Part shown: positions 1 through 9,406 of the stretch, piece by piece
Position numbering within the stretch: position 1 is the stretch's first letter
Layout: each line of letters opens with the position of its first letter
Assembly: GCA_963813195.1 (NCBI GenBank)
Contig: CAWEYC010000020.1
Location: forward strand, 66,374 to 130,373
Direction of reading: 5' to 3'
From: Roseiarcus sp963813195
GTDB taxonomy: Bacteria > Pseudomonadota > Alphaproteobacteria > Rhizobiales > Beijerinckiaceae
Length of the DNA: 64,000 bases
Notes under the pieces: model-generated
What the model saw: only the letters and a program-made list of their open reading frames with translations
Database searches by the model: none
Told to the model about the DNA's origin: nothing
Position numbers and translations under genes: made by a program

Positions 1-746
1 TCGAAGTCTTTGGCGAGGCGTCTTGCCCGGTTGATCCAGCCGAACGTCCTCTCGACGACCCAGCGCTTCGGCAACACGATGAAGCCCTTGATTTGCTTGT
101 CGTTGCGCTGGACGACGGTGACGGAGATCCGGCTCGCCTCGAACGCGGCGCGCTGCGCCTCGTCGCCCTTGTAGCCTGAATCGACGAAACACATCGTCAC
201 GAACGGGCTCTTGCGATGCGCCTCGCGCAAAAGGGGCGCCAGCGCGTCGCGGTCCTGCGTGTCGGCGGGCGTGATCTGGCATTCGATCGGCAGGCCGAGT
301 GTATCGACGGCGACGTGCCGCTTGCGGCCCTTGATTTTCTTGGCGGCGTCGAAGCCGCGCGGCCCGCCGGCCTCCGTCGTCTTGACCGACTGGCTGTCGA
401 CGATGATCGCCGTCGGCGCGCCCTCACGGCCCTCCGCCTCACGCGCGCCCATCACGAGGACGCAAACGATTTGCGTCCATAATCCGCTGTCACGCCAGGC
501 GTAGAACCGGTTCTGCACCGTCGTGAAAGGCGGAAAATCCTTGGGCAGCAACCGCCAAGGGCAACCCGAGCGGATCAAATAGAACAGCGCGTTCAATATC
601 TCGCGCGCGCACGTCGGCTTGCGTCCTCGCCTCTTGCGCGCTGGAAGCAACGGAAAAATCAACGCGAACTCCCCGTCGGACAAATCGCTTGAATAGCGTT
701 CGCGGATCACATCATACTTCGCCCGATCGGCCTCGCTCCACGGCAT
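1..746 (-). CDS. IS5-family DDE transposase, partial (C-terminus outside window)
   Basis: Cuts and joins the IS ends. Starting at the ATG at 746 the protein opens MPWSEADRAK and has the N-terminal DUF4096-type domain (GCPWRLLPKDFPP), then the first catalytic aspartate in IIVDSQSVKT and the second in FVDSGYKGDE. The ERTFGWINR glutamate motif is also inside the window, near 25-50. Unlike copy 2, this copy has the extra base in the GFDAAKKIKGRK region and reads through in one frame, so it could be the active copy. The last codons lie before position 1. Confidence 0.88.
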   Translation of the reverse strand, partial: MPWSEADRAKYDVIRERYSSDLSDGEFALIFPLLPARKRRGRKPTCAREILNALFYLIRSGCPWRLLPKDFPPFTTVQNRFYAWRDSGLWTQIVCVLVMGAREAEGREGAPTAIIVDSQSVKTTEAGGPRGFDAAKKIKGRKRHVAVDTLGLPIECQITPADTQDRDALAPLLREAHRKSPFVTMCFVDSGYKGDEAQRAAFEASRISVTVVQRNDKQIKGFIVLPKRWVVERTFGWINRARRLAKDF

Positions 747-824
747 CACAAATCTCCAGAAGTCTTTGCAAACTCCGGAGAATCAAGCCTCGCGTGGCCG
801 GTCAACCAATTTCAGGTCGGGCTC
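1..824 (-). mobile_element. IS5-family insertion sequence, copy 1 (cut by window start)
   Basis: This stretch is almost identical to 14183-15005, and similarity stops abruptly at 824, so it is the right-hand part of an IS copy. The right end, read inward, starts GAGCCCGACCTGAAATT and pairs imperfectly with the left end GAGCCTGACTCGAAAAT seen in copy 2. The base triplet beyond the end is TTA, fitting the TNA target preference of IS1031/IS427-type IS5 elements. The left end lies outside the window. Confidence 0.9.
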
Positions 825-948
825 TTAGCTGCTTGCCCGATCGGCCGAGGACCCCAGCAGCTTGCCGTCGAGCGTCAACTTGTGCCCGACGGGGTACTGG
901 CGGTATCGGACCCGAAAGAGTCCTTTCGAGGGCAGAGCGAGCGCTGCA
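825..948 (-). pseudogene. Fragment of an NHL-repeat (beta-propeller) protein gene, cut by IS copy 1
   Basis: Read on the minus strand, this piece encodes VGHKLTLDGKLLG, then in a shifted frame VLGRSGKQL, and runs into the IS right end. Joined across the 3-base TAA duplication to 15006 onwards it gives GKQLKQFGWIHQ, the C-terminal blade of NHL-type propellers. It is therefore one side of the gene whose other side lies at 15006-15112, but in inverted orientation. One G is missing from a G run (about 853). Recognisable coding stops near 905-948, so the rest of the gene is gone. Confidence 0.65.
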
Positions 949-1111
949 AAAAAAATGGTGCATAAATGGCACGATCGCGTAAATAGTGAAAAACTGGCGC
1001 CATTCTTAGTCAGTCGAGATGATCTGCGCGTTGAAGACTAGTCGTAGACACGGTAGTTTCACAATCTCAGCATGCTCTAGTAGAATCTACTTCTGTAAAA
1101 TGGAGTTCACG

Positions 1112-1826
1112 ATGCTACGAAAGAGTTTAGCAATATCCGCTCTCCTACTTGCTGGCGGCGGGGTTGGATTTGCAGCCGATCTGCCGACGGAGAAGCCTGC
1201 GCCTGCGCCAGCCTACGTTCCTCCGATATATAATTGGACAGGCTTCTACCTCGGCGTCAACGCAGGCGCCGCGTGGAACAACGGCGGGAGCGTGAACATC
1301 TTCGATCCGACGATCCCGCTCAACGACCGCTTCCGGATCGGCAGCCAAGTCGAATTCATCGGAGGCGGTCAGGCCGGCTATAACTTCCAGACCGGCGCTT
1401 TCGTCTGGGGCATTGAGACCGACATCCAAGGCGTCGCAGGAGGCGGATCGTCGATCAACTACGGGCCCTATGCGTTCTTGAACCTGAAATCCAACGACAA
1501 TTCGGGTTGGTTGGGAACGACGCGCGGTCGCCTGGGCTACGCGATCGATCGGACGCTCCTCTATGTCACCGGCGGTGTTGCTTATGGCGGATTTCAACAA
1601 CAGTCCGTTCAACAACTCCGCCACCGATGTCGGCTACGCCGTCGGCGGCGGCGTCGAGTATGCCTTCGCTCAGCATTGGACCGCCAAGGTCGAGGCGCTC
1701 TACGTCAATCTCAACCCAGGGTCCAAGACGGTCGACGTCACCAGCGGCGGAGTGGTCTATCCTGTCACCGTCAGGTCCGGGGACGGCGGCGGCATTGTTC
1801 GGGCGGGCATAAATTACCGCTTCTGA
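1112..1826 (+). CDS. Outer-membrane beta-barrel protein (Omp31/porin family), one frameshift
   Basis: Starts MLRKSLAIS, chosen because TGGAG sits 6-7 bases upstream, and has a signal peptide ending near GFAA. The mature part opens with a proline-rich stretch and YNWTGFYLGVNAG, the hallmark of the small Omp25/Omp31-type barrels of Hyphomicrobiales. It ends in INYRF, with the terminal phenylalanine expected for barrel insertion. Near 1590-1600 the frame shifts: VAYGGF is followed in another frame by NNSPFNNSATDVGYAVGGG. Deleting one T of a TTT run restores a complete protein of about 237 residues. Real mutation or sequencing error cannot be told apart here. Confidence 0.85.
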
Positions 1827-1893
1827 ACCTGCGCGTCATACTGATGATCCGCCGGGCGGCCTTTCTCAAGGCTGCCCGGGGCGACTTAGGGCC

Positions 1894-2154
1894 TCAACCA
1901 ACGCGAAGGCTCGGCGCCGCCGGCAGAAGCGTGCGCGCGGGGGGCGACGGAATGAACGTCGGCTTTACGACGTGGCCGCGGCCGAATTGGACCGCAGCCC
2001 GCTCTTCGCCGACCTGCCGCACTTGACCTGGCGCCGCGAACGCCAGCGCGAGCAGCAAAGTGAGGGAGAGCCAGAATTGCCGGCGCGCGCTTTCATGCGA
2101 AATCCCCGCGCCGCGGGGCCGCTCGCTGTCGGTCGAAGGAAGAAACATCTTCAT
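1894..2154 (-). CDS. Possible small exported protein, unknown
   Basis: An 86-codon frame starts MKMFLPSTDS and contains one hydrophobic stretch, QFWLSLTLLLALAFAAPG, that could be a signal peptide after a long charged start. I recognise no family. The ribosome-binding site is weak. The upstream DNA contains the first copy of a repeat also found upstream of the glycine-rich gene at 2478-2846, which modestly supports it being a real transcription unit. Confidence 0.3.
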   Translation of the reverse strand: MKMFLPSTDSERPRGAGISHESARRQFWLSLTLLLALAFAAPGQVRQVGEERAAVQFGRGHVVKPTFIPSPPARTLLPAAPSLRVG

Positions 2155-2254
2155 GACGACGCCTGCGTGTCGCGCACTAAAGAGCCGCCCGGCGCCCCTC
2201 AAATTCGGATTGGAGTGGGATCAAACTCGATTGCAGCAACCACCCTGCCACATA

Positions 2255-2366
2255 TTAAGCGAATATTTCTCCCAGCCGCTACTCAAGGACCGCAATGACT
2301 ACGCAAAGACTGATTCCCCGGTCGAGTTGCGCAATGGAATCTCGCGCGGCATTGTCATAACGCCGG
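2255..2366. repeat. Direct repeat of about 112 bp, copy 1
   Basis: Begins TTAAGCGAATATTTCTCCC and continues through CTACTCAAGGACCGCAAT and AGTTGCGCAATG to GCATTGTC. A second copy with scattered mismatches and small indels lies at 2891-3005 in the same orientation. Each copy lies upstream of a minus-strand frame for a small exported protein, so it may be a duplicated promoter region. Confidence 0.8.
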
Positions 2367-2425
2367 GCCCCTTGAAGGCGGCCTGCGGCATTTCCGAATG
2401 GCGGGCGAAATGTTGACGCCGAAAC

Positions 2426-2457
2426 CGTCGGCGATCTTCTAACGCAAATCGCCGACG
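2426..2457 (-). terminator. Hairpin after the glycine-rich gene
   Basis: CGTCGGCGAT and ATCGCCGACG form a perfect 10-bp stem with a 12-base loop, 20 bp beyond the stop of the minus-strand gene at 2478. There is no clear T run, so it may be a weak or factor-assisted terminator, or an mRNA-end stabiliser. Confidence 0.4.
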
Positions 2458-2477
2458 CCGCCCCAATTTTCGTGGGA

Positions 2478-2846
2478 TCAATTGCAGACTTGGGTGCCGT
2501 AGGCATTGACCCAGCAGTGCGGCGCCGCCACCGCGGCGCCGACGGCAAGCCCAGCGGCCGCGCCGACCGCCGCGCCGCCGTAACCGTAGCCGCGATAGCC
2601 GCCGCGATACGCATAGCCCCCGTGGACTCCGCCACGATAAGCCCCGTGGACTCCGCCGCGATAAGCCCCGTGGACTCCGCCACGAACGCCACGATAATAG
2701 ACTTTATCGATCTGTGCGGAGGCTAAGGACGGAGCAAGAGCCGGTCCTGAGGGGGTGAGAGCGGGCGCAGGGCCCGAGGAGAGCGCAACCATCGCAGCGC
2801 CGACGAGGGCGGCAGCCGAAAACGCTGAAAAACTTCTCAACGACAT
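2478..2846 (-). CDS. Glycine/tyrosine-rich exported repeat protein
   Basis: The 122-residue product starts MSLRSFSAFS, preceded by GGAGG, and has a clear signal peptide (AAALVGAAMVALSS). The mature part contains tandem repeats GVHGAYRG, then a GY-rich tract (GGYRGYGYGG), a glycine/alanine segment AAVGAAAGLAVGAAVAAP, and an end PHCWVNAYGTQVCN with two cysteines. Such low-complexity secreted proteins are common in Hyphomicrobiales and have no assigned function. The repeats are nearly exact at the DNA level (2625-2690), so copy number may vary. A hairpin follows the gene and a duplicated sequence element lies upstream. Confidence 0.7.
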   Translation of the reverse strand: MSLRSFSAFSAAALVGAAMVALSSGPAPALTPSGPALAPSLASAQIDKVYYRGVRGGVHGAYRGGVHGAYRGGVHGGYAYRGGYRGYGYGGAAVGAAAGLAVGAAVAAPHCWVNAYGTQVCN

Positions 2847-2890
2847 AACTTCCTCCGTTAGTCGCCCCAGCCGCAACAACCATCCTCACG

Positions 2891-3005
2891 TTAAGCGAAT
2901 ATTTCTCCCCGCCGCTACTCAAGGACCGCAATTACTACGCAAAGACTGACGCCGCGATCGAGTTGCGCAATTGAGTCTGGCGCGACGGCATTGTCGCAGC
3001 GCCGG
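2891..3005. repeat. Direct repeat of about 112 bp, copy 2
   Basis: Matches 2255-2366, again starting TTAAGCGAATATTTCTCCC. It ends about 45 bp upstream of the glycine-rich gene start at 2846, where a regulatory region would be expected. From 3006 to 3316 I see no supported gene. Confidence 0.8.
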
Positions 3006-3316
3006 CAGCCAGCTGGCGGCTGAAGGCGGAGTAGCTCCGCTCGTCCCCAAATGCCGATCGCATTCCTCGCCGACCTCTCGCTGCAATACGCCGCTGCTGT
3101 CCGCCGAAGCGCCGCATAGGCTCCCCAGGGATTCCGGACCGGATCTGCGGTCCTTCGACCAAAGGGCGGCCCCCGGTCGCGGACAGCAGCGATCCAAGCA
3201 GATGCTTGTGCTAGTCTCGCCAAAGCGGCGCTGGCGCTAAAGGAGGCTGGCGCTACGAGCGAGACCCCATAAATCCGCGCGATCCTGGTCGCGAATGTCG
3301 TCTCAAAGGCCTTGAA

Positions 3317-3751
3317 ATGCCGACGCACGGTCTTCTGGTCAACGAACTATCCAGGGTCATCTCGCAAGCTACGGCGCCAGCATTTCTTCTCGGGGCGGTG
3401 GCCGCCTTCGTCTCAGTTTTGATTGGCCGTCTGAATCGGATTGTCGATCGCTGCAGCACCTTGGAGGCCATCGAAGATAGCGATCCGGCAAAGGGGCGCC
3501 TGAAGGAAAGCATCCCACGCCTCAGGCGTCGCGCCATGCTAATCAGCAGGGCGATACAATATGCCATCATCAGCGGAATTTTCACCACGCTCCTAGTGAT
3601 CGTTGCCTTCGTCAGTACCGCTCTCGGCTTCAATCAAGCATACGGCGCTGCGCTGCTGTTTGTGCTCGCCCTAAGCTTTTTTGCCGCCGCGCTGATTTCT
3701 CTTTGGTTCGAAGTGAGAATCGCTGTCGGCGGGTTCGATGATTTTCTTTGA
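3317..3751 (+). CDS. DUF2721 family membrane protein
   Basis: The 144-residue protein has an N-terminal membrane segment (APAFLLGAVAAFVSVLIG), a charged cytosolic stretch with LNRIVDRCSTLE and RLRRRAMLISRAI, then two more hydrophobic helices around AIISGIFTTLLVIVAFV and ALLFVLALSFFAAALISLW. This order matches the DUF2721 family, whose role is unknown. It ends in GGFDDFL. It lies alone on the plus strand. The start at 3317 has a modest AAAGG upstream. Confidence 0.75.
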   Translation: MPTHGLLVNELSRVISQATAPAFLLGAVAAFVSVLIGRLNRIVDRCSTLEAIEDSDPAKGRLKESIPRLRRRAMLISRAIQYAIISGIFTTLLVIVAFVSTALGFNQAYGAALLFVLALSFFAAALISLWFEVRIAVGGFDDFL

Positions 3752-3928
3752 ACACCCTTGCGGGCCGCCGTCGCTGACCCTGATGGTCTGACTTGATTGG
3801 TGTCGCGGGCACAAGAGTCCGCGCGATTCGAGCGAGCTTGGCGGTCCTTGAGTAGCTCCGCCGGCTACGCCTCGCCAAAATGCTTTCACGCCTCCGAAAC
3901 ATTGCGACAGCGCGTGGGAGTATCAACC

Positions 3929-4936
3929 ATGAACGCTACGACGCCAGAGCACATCATGAAGCTCGGTACGGGGTTTTGGGCGTCCAAAACGCTGCTGAGC
4001 GCGGTCGAGATGGGCGTGTTCAGCGCTCTGGCCGAGGCTCCGGCGGACCTCCCAACTCTGCGCGAGAAGCTAGGATTGCATCAGAGATCGGCCCGCGACT
4101 TCCTGGACGCCCTGGTCAGTCTCGGGGTGCTGGCAGCGCGAGAACGGAATCTATCGCAACGCGCCCGACGCCGACCTTTTCCTGGACAAAGGCAAGCCAT
4201 CGTATATTGGCGGCGTTTTGGAGATGTGCAGCATTCGCCTCTTTGGTTTTTGGGCCTCTCTAACGGAGGCGCTCAGGACTGGCGAACTCCAGAACGAAGG
4301 CAAGCATGGCGGCGACTTTTTCGCGGCGCTGTATGCCGAACCGAAGCGGCTTCGCGGATTCGCGGCAGCAATGAGCGGCCTGAGCGCCGGCGCCGCCAAC
4401 GCCATAGCAGCCAAGTTCGCCTGGAGCGAATATGAGACGTTTCTGGATGTCGGGACCGCGCAGGGCATGGCGCCTGTCACCTTGGCCCGCGCCCATCCCC
4501 ATCTTAGCGAGATCGGCTTCGACCTTTCTCCGGTTCGGCCGGTGTTCGAGGAATTCGTCGCCGAACACGGACTGGCGCATCGAGTGCGGTTCCAGTCCGG
4601 AGATTTTTTTCGAGGACCCTCTACCAAGCGCTGACGTCGTCATCATGGGCCACATCCTGCACGACTGGGATTTGGACGAGAAGAAAGGCTTCTCTCGCAA
4701 CGCGTTCGACACGCTGCCCTCCGGCGGAGCGGTCGTCGTGTACGATGCAGTCATCGACGACGATCGTCCCGAAAACGCCTTCGGCCTCATGATGAGCCTC
4801 AATCTGTTGATCGAAACGCGAGGGGGGTTCGACTATACCGGCGCCGATTGCAGGGTGGATGCACGGGGCCGGCTTCTCGGCGACTCGCGTCGAGCATCTT
4901 GTCGGTCCGGACTCGATGGTGATCGGAATAAAATGA
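3929..4936 (+). pseudogene. SAM-dependent O-methyltransferase, frameshifted
   Basis: Read across three frameshifts the gene encodes about 335 residues. It starts MNATTPEHIMKLGTGFWASK with GGGAG upstream. An N-terminal winged-helix/dimerisation part (LSAVEMGVFSALAEAP) is followed by the SAM site FLDVGTAQGMAP and by GHILHDWDLDE, the post-catalytic HDW motif of plant-type O-methyltransferases (PF00891, like CrtF hydroxyneurosporene methyltransferase). Shifts fall near 4140, in a T7 run near 4605 and near 4855. The last part, GWMHGAGFSATRVEHLVG, ends at 4936. The substrate cannot be named. Sequencing error at homopolymers is possible. Confidence 0.75.
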
Positions 4937-5099
4937 ACCTCTTCCCGATCGCATCGAAGGCCGATCACTGTCGCCGGCAGCACGGGACCTTGCGCGGCGG
5001 AACGATCTCGGCCGATGCGGTCGGCAGTGCGGACGATAGCGCCGGCGCCGACGTGGAGCGTGCCGTGTCGTGGCTCCCAGGGCCGCGCGCCGCGATTTG
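4937..5099. other. No supported gene
   Basis: Between the methyltransferase end and the dehydrogenase remnant I see only short frames without recognisable protein features. Confidence 0.4.
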
Positions 5100-5266
5100 C
5101 TATACCCAGCGCCGTCGCGTCAGACGGAGCGCCAATATTGGCTGGCGCGCCTTGAGCAGGTATTCGCCGGAATTGAAGGCGACCCGCGAATTTCCGGACT
5201 GGCCCACCCCCGGCAGGAACGCCTCCTGAGAAATCCAGCCAGCGCCGACGACGGCGTAGTTGATCA
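5100..5266 (-). pseudogene. Truncated Gfo/Idh/MocA oxidoreductase N-terminus
   Basis: From the ATG at 5266 the minus strand reads MINYAVVGAGWISQEAFLPG, a textbook start of a Gfo/Idh/MocA NAD(P)-binding domain (GxGxxS-like loop). It continues as VGQSGNSRV and a less certain SGEYLLKARQ, then meets a stop and runs into the methyltransferase end. Only about 30-50 residues of an expected 330-380 remain. It sits 45 bp downstream of iolG, so the iol operon once carried another dehydrogenase. Confidence 0.55.
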
Positions 5267-5310
5267 TCAGGTTCGCCGATGGAACGTTCGCCCCGCGCGG
5301 GGCCTTCTGT

Positions 5311-6287
5311 TCAGTCGTACAGCGACGGACGCGGCGCGTATTTCAGCGTCGTCGCGCTGGAATTGGCGAGACCCGCTACGATCTGCTCGGCGATGGCGGA
5401 GGCGACGTAACCGTCCCAGGCGCTCTGCCCCGACCGGAGTTCCTGTCGTCACCGCGCCAATCCAGTCGGTCAATTGCCTGCGATAGGCGTCGGCGAAGCG
5501 CGGAACCCAATTGTCGGGATAGGAGACCCCGCCAATGCGGTCCTTGTTGCGCGTCGTGAGCGAGGGCGGCGCCAGCGCGACCGTTCCCTGCCGACCCACC
5601 AGTTCGGCATGGACATGATAGCCGTAGGCGGCGTTCATATAGACCTCGGTCGACACGATCTCGTCGCGGTCGGTCCGCATCGTGATCATCAGCGGATCGC
5701 CGCCGGGCCCGCTGGCGACATGAGCCGAGACCATTTCCGATCCGGTCAGCCATCGGCTGATATCGATCTCGTGCACGAACGAATTCGTCACCGCCATCGG
5801 TCCGGTAAACCACTCCGGGCGCGCGAGCGTTTCGGTGCACGTTGTGCAGCAACATGGTTGCGCCCACGCCGCCTTCGTCCTTTATCCGCTTCATCTCCTG
5901 ATAGCCGGGATCAAACCGGCGCATATAGCCGACCTGGATCAGCCTGCGCTTCAATGCGACTTCGGCCTGAACCACTCGCAGAGCTTCCGCCGCGGAGGAA
6001 GCCAGCGGCTTTTCGCATAGGACGGGCTTGCCCGCTTCCAGGCAGGCTAGCGCCAGCTCCGCGTGGGTCGCGTCCGGCGAAGCGACGATCACCGCTCCAA
6101 CGCGGTCCGACGCGATCAGAGATCGAGGGTCAGGAAAGACAGCGGCGCCCGCCGCAGCCGCTTGCGCGCGGGCGGCGTCGGCATCGAAGACGCCCGCGAG
6201 ATGCGCGGCGGGGATCTCGCGACTGAGAAGGCGCGCATGTTCGGATCCCATCACGCCCGTTCCAATGACACCCACGCCGACGCTCAT
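5311..6287 (-). pseudogene. iolG: Inositol 2-dehydrogenase-like Gfo/Idh/MocA protein, frameshifted
   Basis: Expected to oxidise myo-inositol to scyllo-inosose with NAD+. The start MSVGVGVIGTGVMGSEHARLL has AAGGAGCG just upstream and shows the GxGxxG nucleotide loop. EKPLASSAAEA follows about residue 95, then DPGYQEMKRIKDEGGVG and, after a shift near 5800, FVHEIDISRWLTG with the catalytic-domain histidine. A second shift near 5395 leads to SAWDGYVASAIAEQ and the end PRPSLYD at 5311. Repaired length is about 325 residues, normal for IolG/IdhA. It follows iolD and iolE in the same direction. Confidence 0.8.
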
Positions 6288-6476
6288 GTCTTCGCTCCTT
6301 TTGGGTTTCCCGGGCCGACGGCTTCCGGACGCTTTCGAGCCGCTCCGGTCGCCTTCAATCGCGACCGGGAGATGCCGACCGAGCGGCCTCCGGTTGCCGT
6401 CAATCGCCAGTTTCGATCGGGGCATCGGGGTCAGGCCTTCTCCCGGCGACTGCAGCGACCTTGCCGTCCATGCGGT

Positions 6477-7377
6477 TCACGATACGACCTCGTAGCCCGC
6501 CAGCGCCATCACGCGCATCAGCTCCTCGTGGCCCTTCTTGGCCATTTCGAGCGGCGGGCTGACCTTCGGGTCCTGCTCGGCCTCGACGACGAACCAGCCC
6601 TCATAGCCGTGGGACGCCAGCCGGCCGACGATGGCGGCGAAGTCGAGCGAGCCGTCGCCGGGCACGGTGAAGGCGCCCTTGACGACCGCGTCGAGGAAGC
6701 TCTCCCGCGTCCGGTCGAGCTTGTCGATGACGCCGCTGCGGACGTCCTTCGTGTGCACGTGGCTGATGCGCTTGTGATGCTTGTCGATGACCCGCAACAC
6801 GTCGCCGCCGGCGAACGCCATGTGGCCGGCGTCGAACAGCAGCGGCAGCGCCTCGCCGGAGTTGGCCATCAGAAGGTCGAGCTCCGGCTCGGTCTCGATC
6901 GCGGCGGCCATGTGGTGATGGTAGGAGATCGGCATGCCCTCGCCGGCGCACCATTCGGCGAAAGCCGTCATCTTGCGTCCGTACGCCTTGATCTCGTCCT
7001 CCGAGAGCTTCGGCTTGGTCGCGAGCGGCGCGGAGCGCACGCCCTGGATCGAGCGGGCGGTCTCGCCATAGACGATGCAGGGCGCCTTCGCCGCGATGAA
7101 GAAATCCATCTGGGCGCGGACGCGATCCTTCTCGCGCTCGATGTCGCCGTCGAGCAGAAGGCCGGAGAACCAGCCGCCGCAGACGCGAGATGCCATAGCG
7201 GGCGAGGATCGGCCCGAGTTCGCTCATGTTCATCGGGAAGCGGCGGCCCGTCTCCATGCCGGTGAAGCCTGCGACGCTCGCCTGTCGCAGGCATTCCTCG
7301 AGGCTCACGTCGTCGGAGAGTTCGGCGAGATCGTCGTTCCACCAGGCGATGGGCGCGATTCCAAGTTTGGCTTTCAT
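6477..7377 (-). CDS. iolE: Inosose dehydratase-like protein, one frameshift
   Basis: Expected to dehydrate scyllo-inosose to the trihydroxycyclohexanedione used by IolD. It starts MKAKLGIAPIAWWNDDLAE, the typical IolE opening, and shows GFTGMETGRRFP, HHHMAAAIETEPELD, LLFDAGHMAFAGGD, HVHTKDVR and GWFVVEAEQDP, the metal-binding and sugar-phosphate-isomerase-fold motifs in the usual order. One shift near 7190 separates RYGIS from VCGGWFSGLLLDGD. Repaired length is about 300 residues, as expected. It begins 7 bp after the iolD stop, so the two are an operon. Confidence 0.88.
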
Positions 7378-7383
7378 GGCTCG

Positions 7384-9259
7384 TCACACTCCGACGCGCT
7401 GCTTGGCGCGGATCTGTTCCTGCTGTTTGCGCGCGTTCTGAACCGATTCGCGCGAGGAGACTTCAGGCACGCCGACATCCCAGTCGGCGTCGCCGGGAAC
7501 CCAGGCGTAGGCGTCCGAGGCGATCGACAGAACGGTCGTCCGGTCGTTGGCCTTGGCCCATTCGAGGGCGGCTTGCGAAATCGGCGAGGCTCTCGCAATG
7601 CCGCGCGGCTGCGCCCATGGACTCCGCGTGTTTGGCGAAATCGACATGCAGCGGCGCGGCGCGATCCTTCACGCGGCAATCGACGAGCAGATTGTTGAAG
7701 CCGGGCACGCCCTTGGCTTGTTGCAGCCGGTTGATCACCGCGAAGCCGCCATTGTCGCAGACCACGACGATCATCTTGTGACCGCTGAGGACCGTCGAAT
7801 AGATGTCCGAGTTCATCATCATGTAGGTTCCGTCGCCGACCATGACGATCGGCGTGCCGCCGAGGCCGCCCGGCCCGGAATTCGCCATCGCGTGCCCCCA
7901 GCCGGCCGCGATCTCGTAGCCCATGCAGGAGAAGCCGAATTCGAGGTCGAACGTGTTGGGCGCCTTGACGCGCCAGCCCTTCGCCACTTCGCCGGGCAGG
8001 CCGCCGGCCGCGGAGATCAGCGTGTCCTTCTCTCCGGCCGCCGCGTTCACGGCGTGGACGACCTGCGCGTAGGTCGGGACGGGCGCGTTGGTCGGCGCCT
8101 GATGCGCATCGAGCAGAGCGTCCCATTCCTTGAACAGCGCCTTGGCGCGCGCCATGTGCGCGGGATCGACGCGCCACGAACCAAGCTCGGCGTCGAGTTC
8201 GGTCACCGTCTCCAGGGCGTCGCCGACCACGGCGAGCGCGCGATGCTTCATCGCGTCGAACCGGGCGGCGTTGATCGAGATGAAGCGCGCGTCCGGGCTG
8301 AACGCCGTCCACGAGCCGGTCGTGAAGTCCTGCAGGCGCGTGCCGATGGCGAGGATCACGTCGGCTTCGGCCGCGAGCGCGTTGGCCGAGGTGGAGCCGA
8401 TGATGCCGATCGGGCCCGCGTGCGCGGGATGATAGTGCGTAAGGCCGCCCTTGCCCGCGATCGTCTCGACGATCGGGATGCCCCGCTTGACGGCGAATTC
8501 AGCCACGGCGTTCTCGGCGAGCGAATAGCGCACGCCGCCGCCGGAGATCAGGATCGGCTTCTTCGCCGTCTTGAGGAGCGCCGCGGCTTCGGCGAGCTTC
8601 TGGCGGTCCGGGCGCGGCCGCGGAATCGCTCCACGTCCGCTCCTCGAAGAAGACCTCGGGATAGTCGAACGCGACCTCCTGAATGTCCTGCGGCAGGGCG
8701 AGGAAGGCCGGACCGCAATCGGCGGGATCGAGCATCGCGGCGACCGCCTGCGGCAGCGACGAGAGGATCTGCGCCGGATGGGTGATCCGGTCCCAGTAGC
8801 GCGTCACCGCCTTGAAGGCGTCGTTCACGGTGACGGTCGGGTCGCCGAAATGCTCGACCTGCTGCAGCACCGGGTCGGGCAGCCTGTTGGTGAAGGTATC
8901 GCCGGAGATCAGCAGCACCGGCAGGCGGTTCGCATGAGCCGTTCCCGCCGCCGTCACCATGTTCAGCGCGCCTGGACCGATCGAGGAGGTCGCGATCATG
9001 ATCTGTCGGCGCCGCTTGGCTTTGGCGAAGCCGATGGCCGCGAGCGCCATCGACTGTTCGTTCTGACCGCGCCAGGTCGGCAGACGGTCCTGCGCCGCCT
9101 CCAGGGCTTCGGAGAGGCAGGTCACGTTGCCGTGTCCGAAGATGGCGAAGACGCCGGCGAACAGGGGGACGCGAACGCCTTCGATCTTCGGTGAATTGTT
9201 GGGTCAGCCAGCGCACGACGGCCTGGGCCATGGTGAGTCGGATCGGTGGCGCGGGTCAT
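7384..9259 (-). pseudogene. iolD: 3D-trihydroxycyclohexane-1,2-dione hydrolase, ThDP-dependent, frameshifted
   Basis: Opens the ring in inositol breakdown. The start at 9259 (MTRATDPT) has GGAGGAGAC upstream, but a shift near 9232 is needed to reach MAQAVVRWLTQQFTE. Further shifts fall near 9180, 8620 and 7600. Recognisable parts are WRGQNEQSMALAAIGFAKA, TSSIGPGALNMVTAAGTAHA (ThDP domain), GVRYSLAENAVAEFA, and GDGTYMMMNSDIYS, the Mg-ThDP GDG motif near the C-terminus. The end is QQEQIRAKQRVGV. Repaired length of about 625 residues is normal for IolD. Confidence 0.87.
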
Positions 9260-9305
9260 GCGGTCTCCTCCCTCGACGGAATGCTTGAAGCAACTTCGTG
9301 CGCAT

Positions 9306-9334
9306 CGTATATTGACAATATGCCGCCGGTGCAA
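9306..9334 (-). promoter_or_regulatory. iolDEG promoter with overlapping palindrome
   Basis: On the minus strand TTGCAC (9329-9334), 17 bases, then TATACG (9306-9311) make a good sigma-70-type promoter directed at iolD. The perfect palindrome ATATTGACAATAT (9309-9321) overlaps the -10 and spacer, a typical repressor position. The RpiR-type regulator at 12368-13240 is the obvious candidate. The plus-strand aldolase operon starts 73 bp further on and could share the site. Confidence 0.5.
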
Positions 9335-9406
9335 CAAAAATTGCAAACACGGCCAGGGAGGAGCGTTGATGATCCGACGTGAAACTGGCGCAGGTGGTGT
9401 TCTGAG

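Noticed and set aside
5267..6425. Two separate short dehydrogenase genes
   Set aside because: The two frames are consecutive parts of one IolG-like protein joined by a single-base shift, with no ribosome-binding site for the second part.
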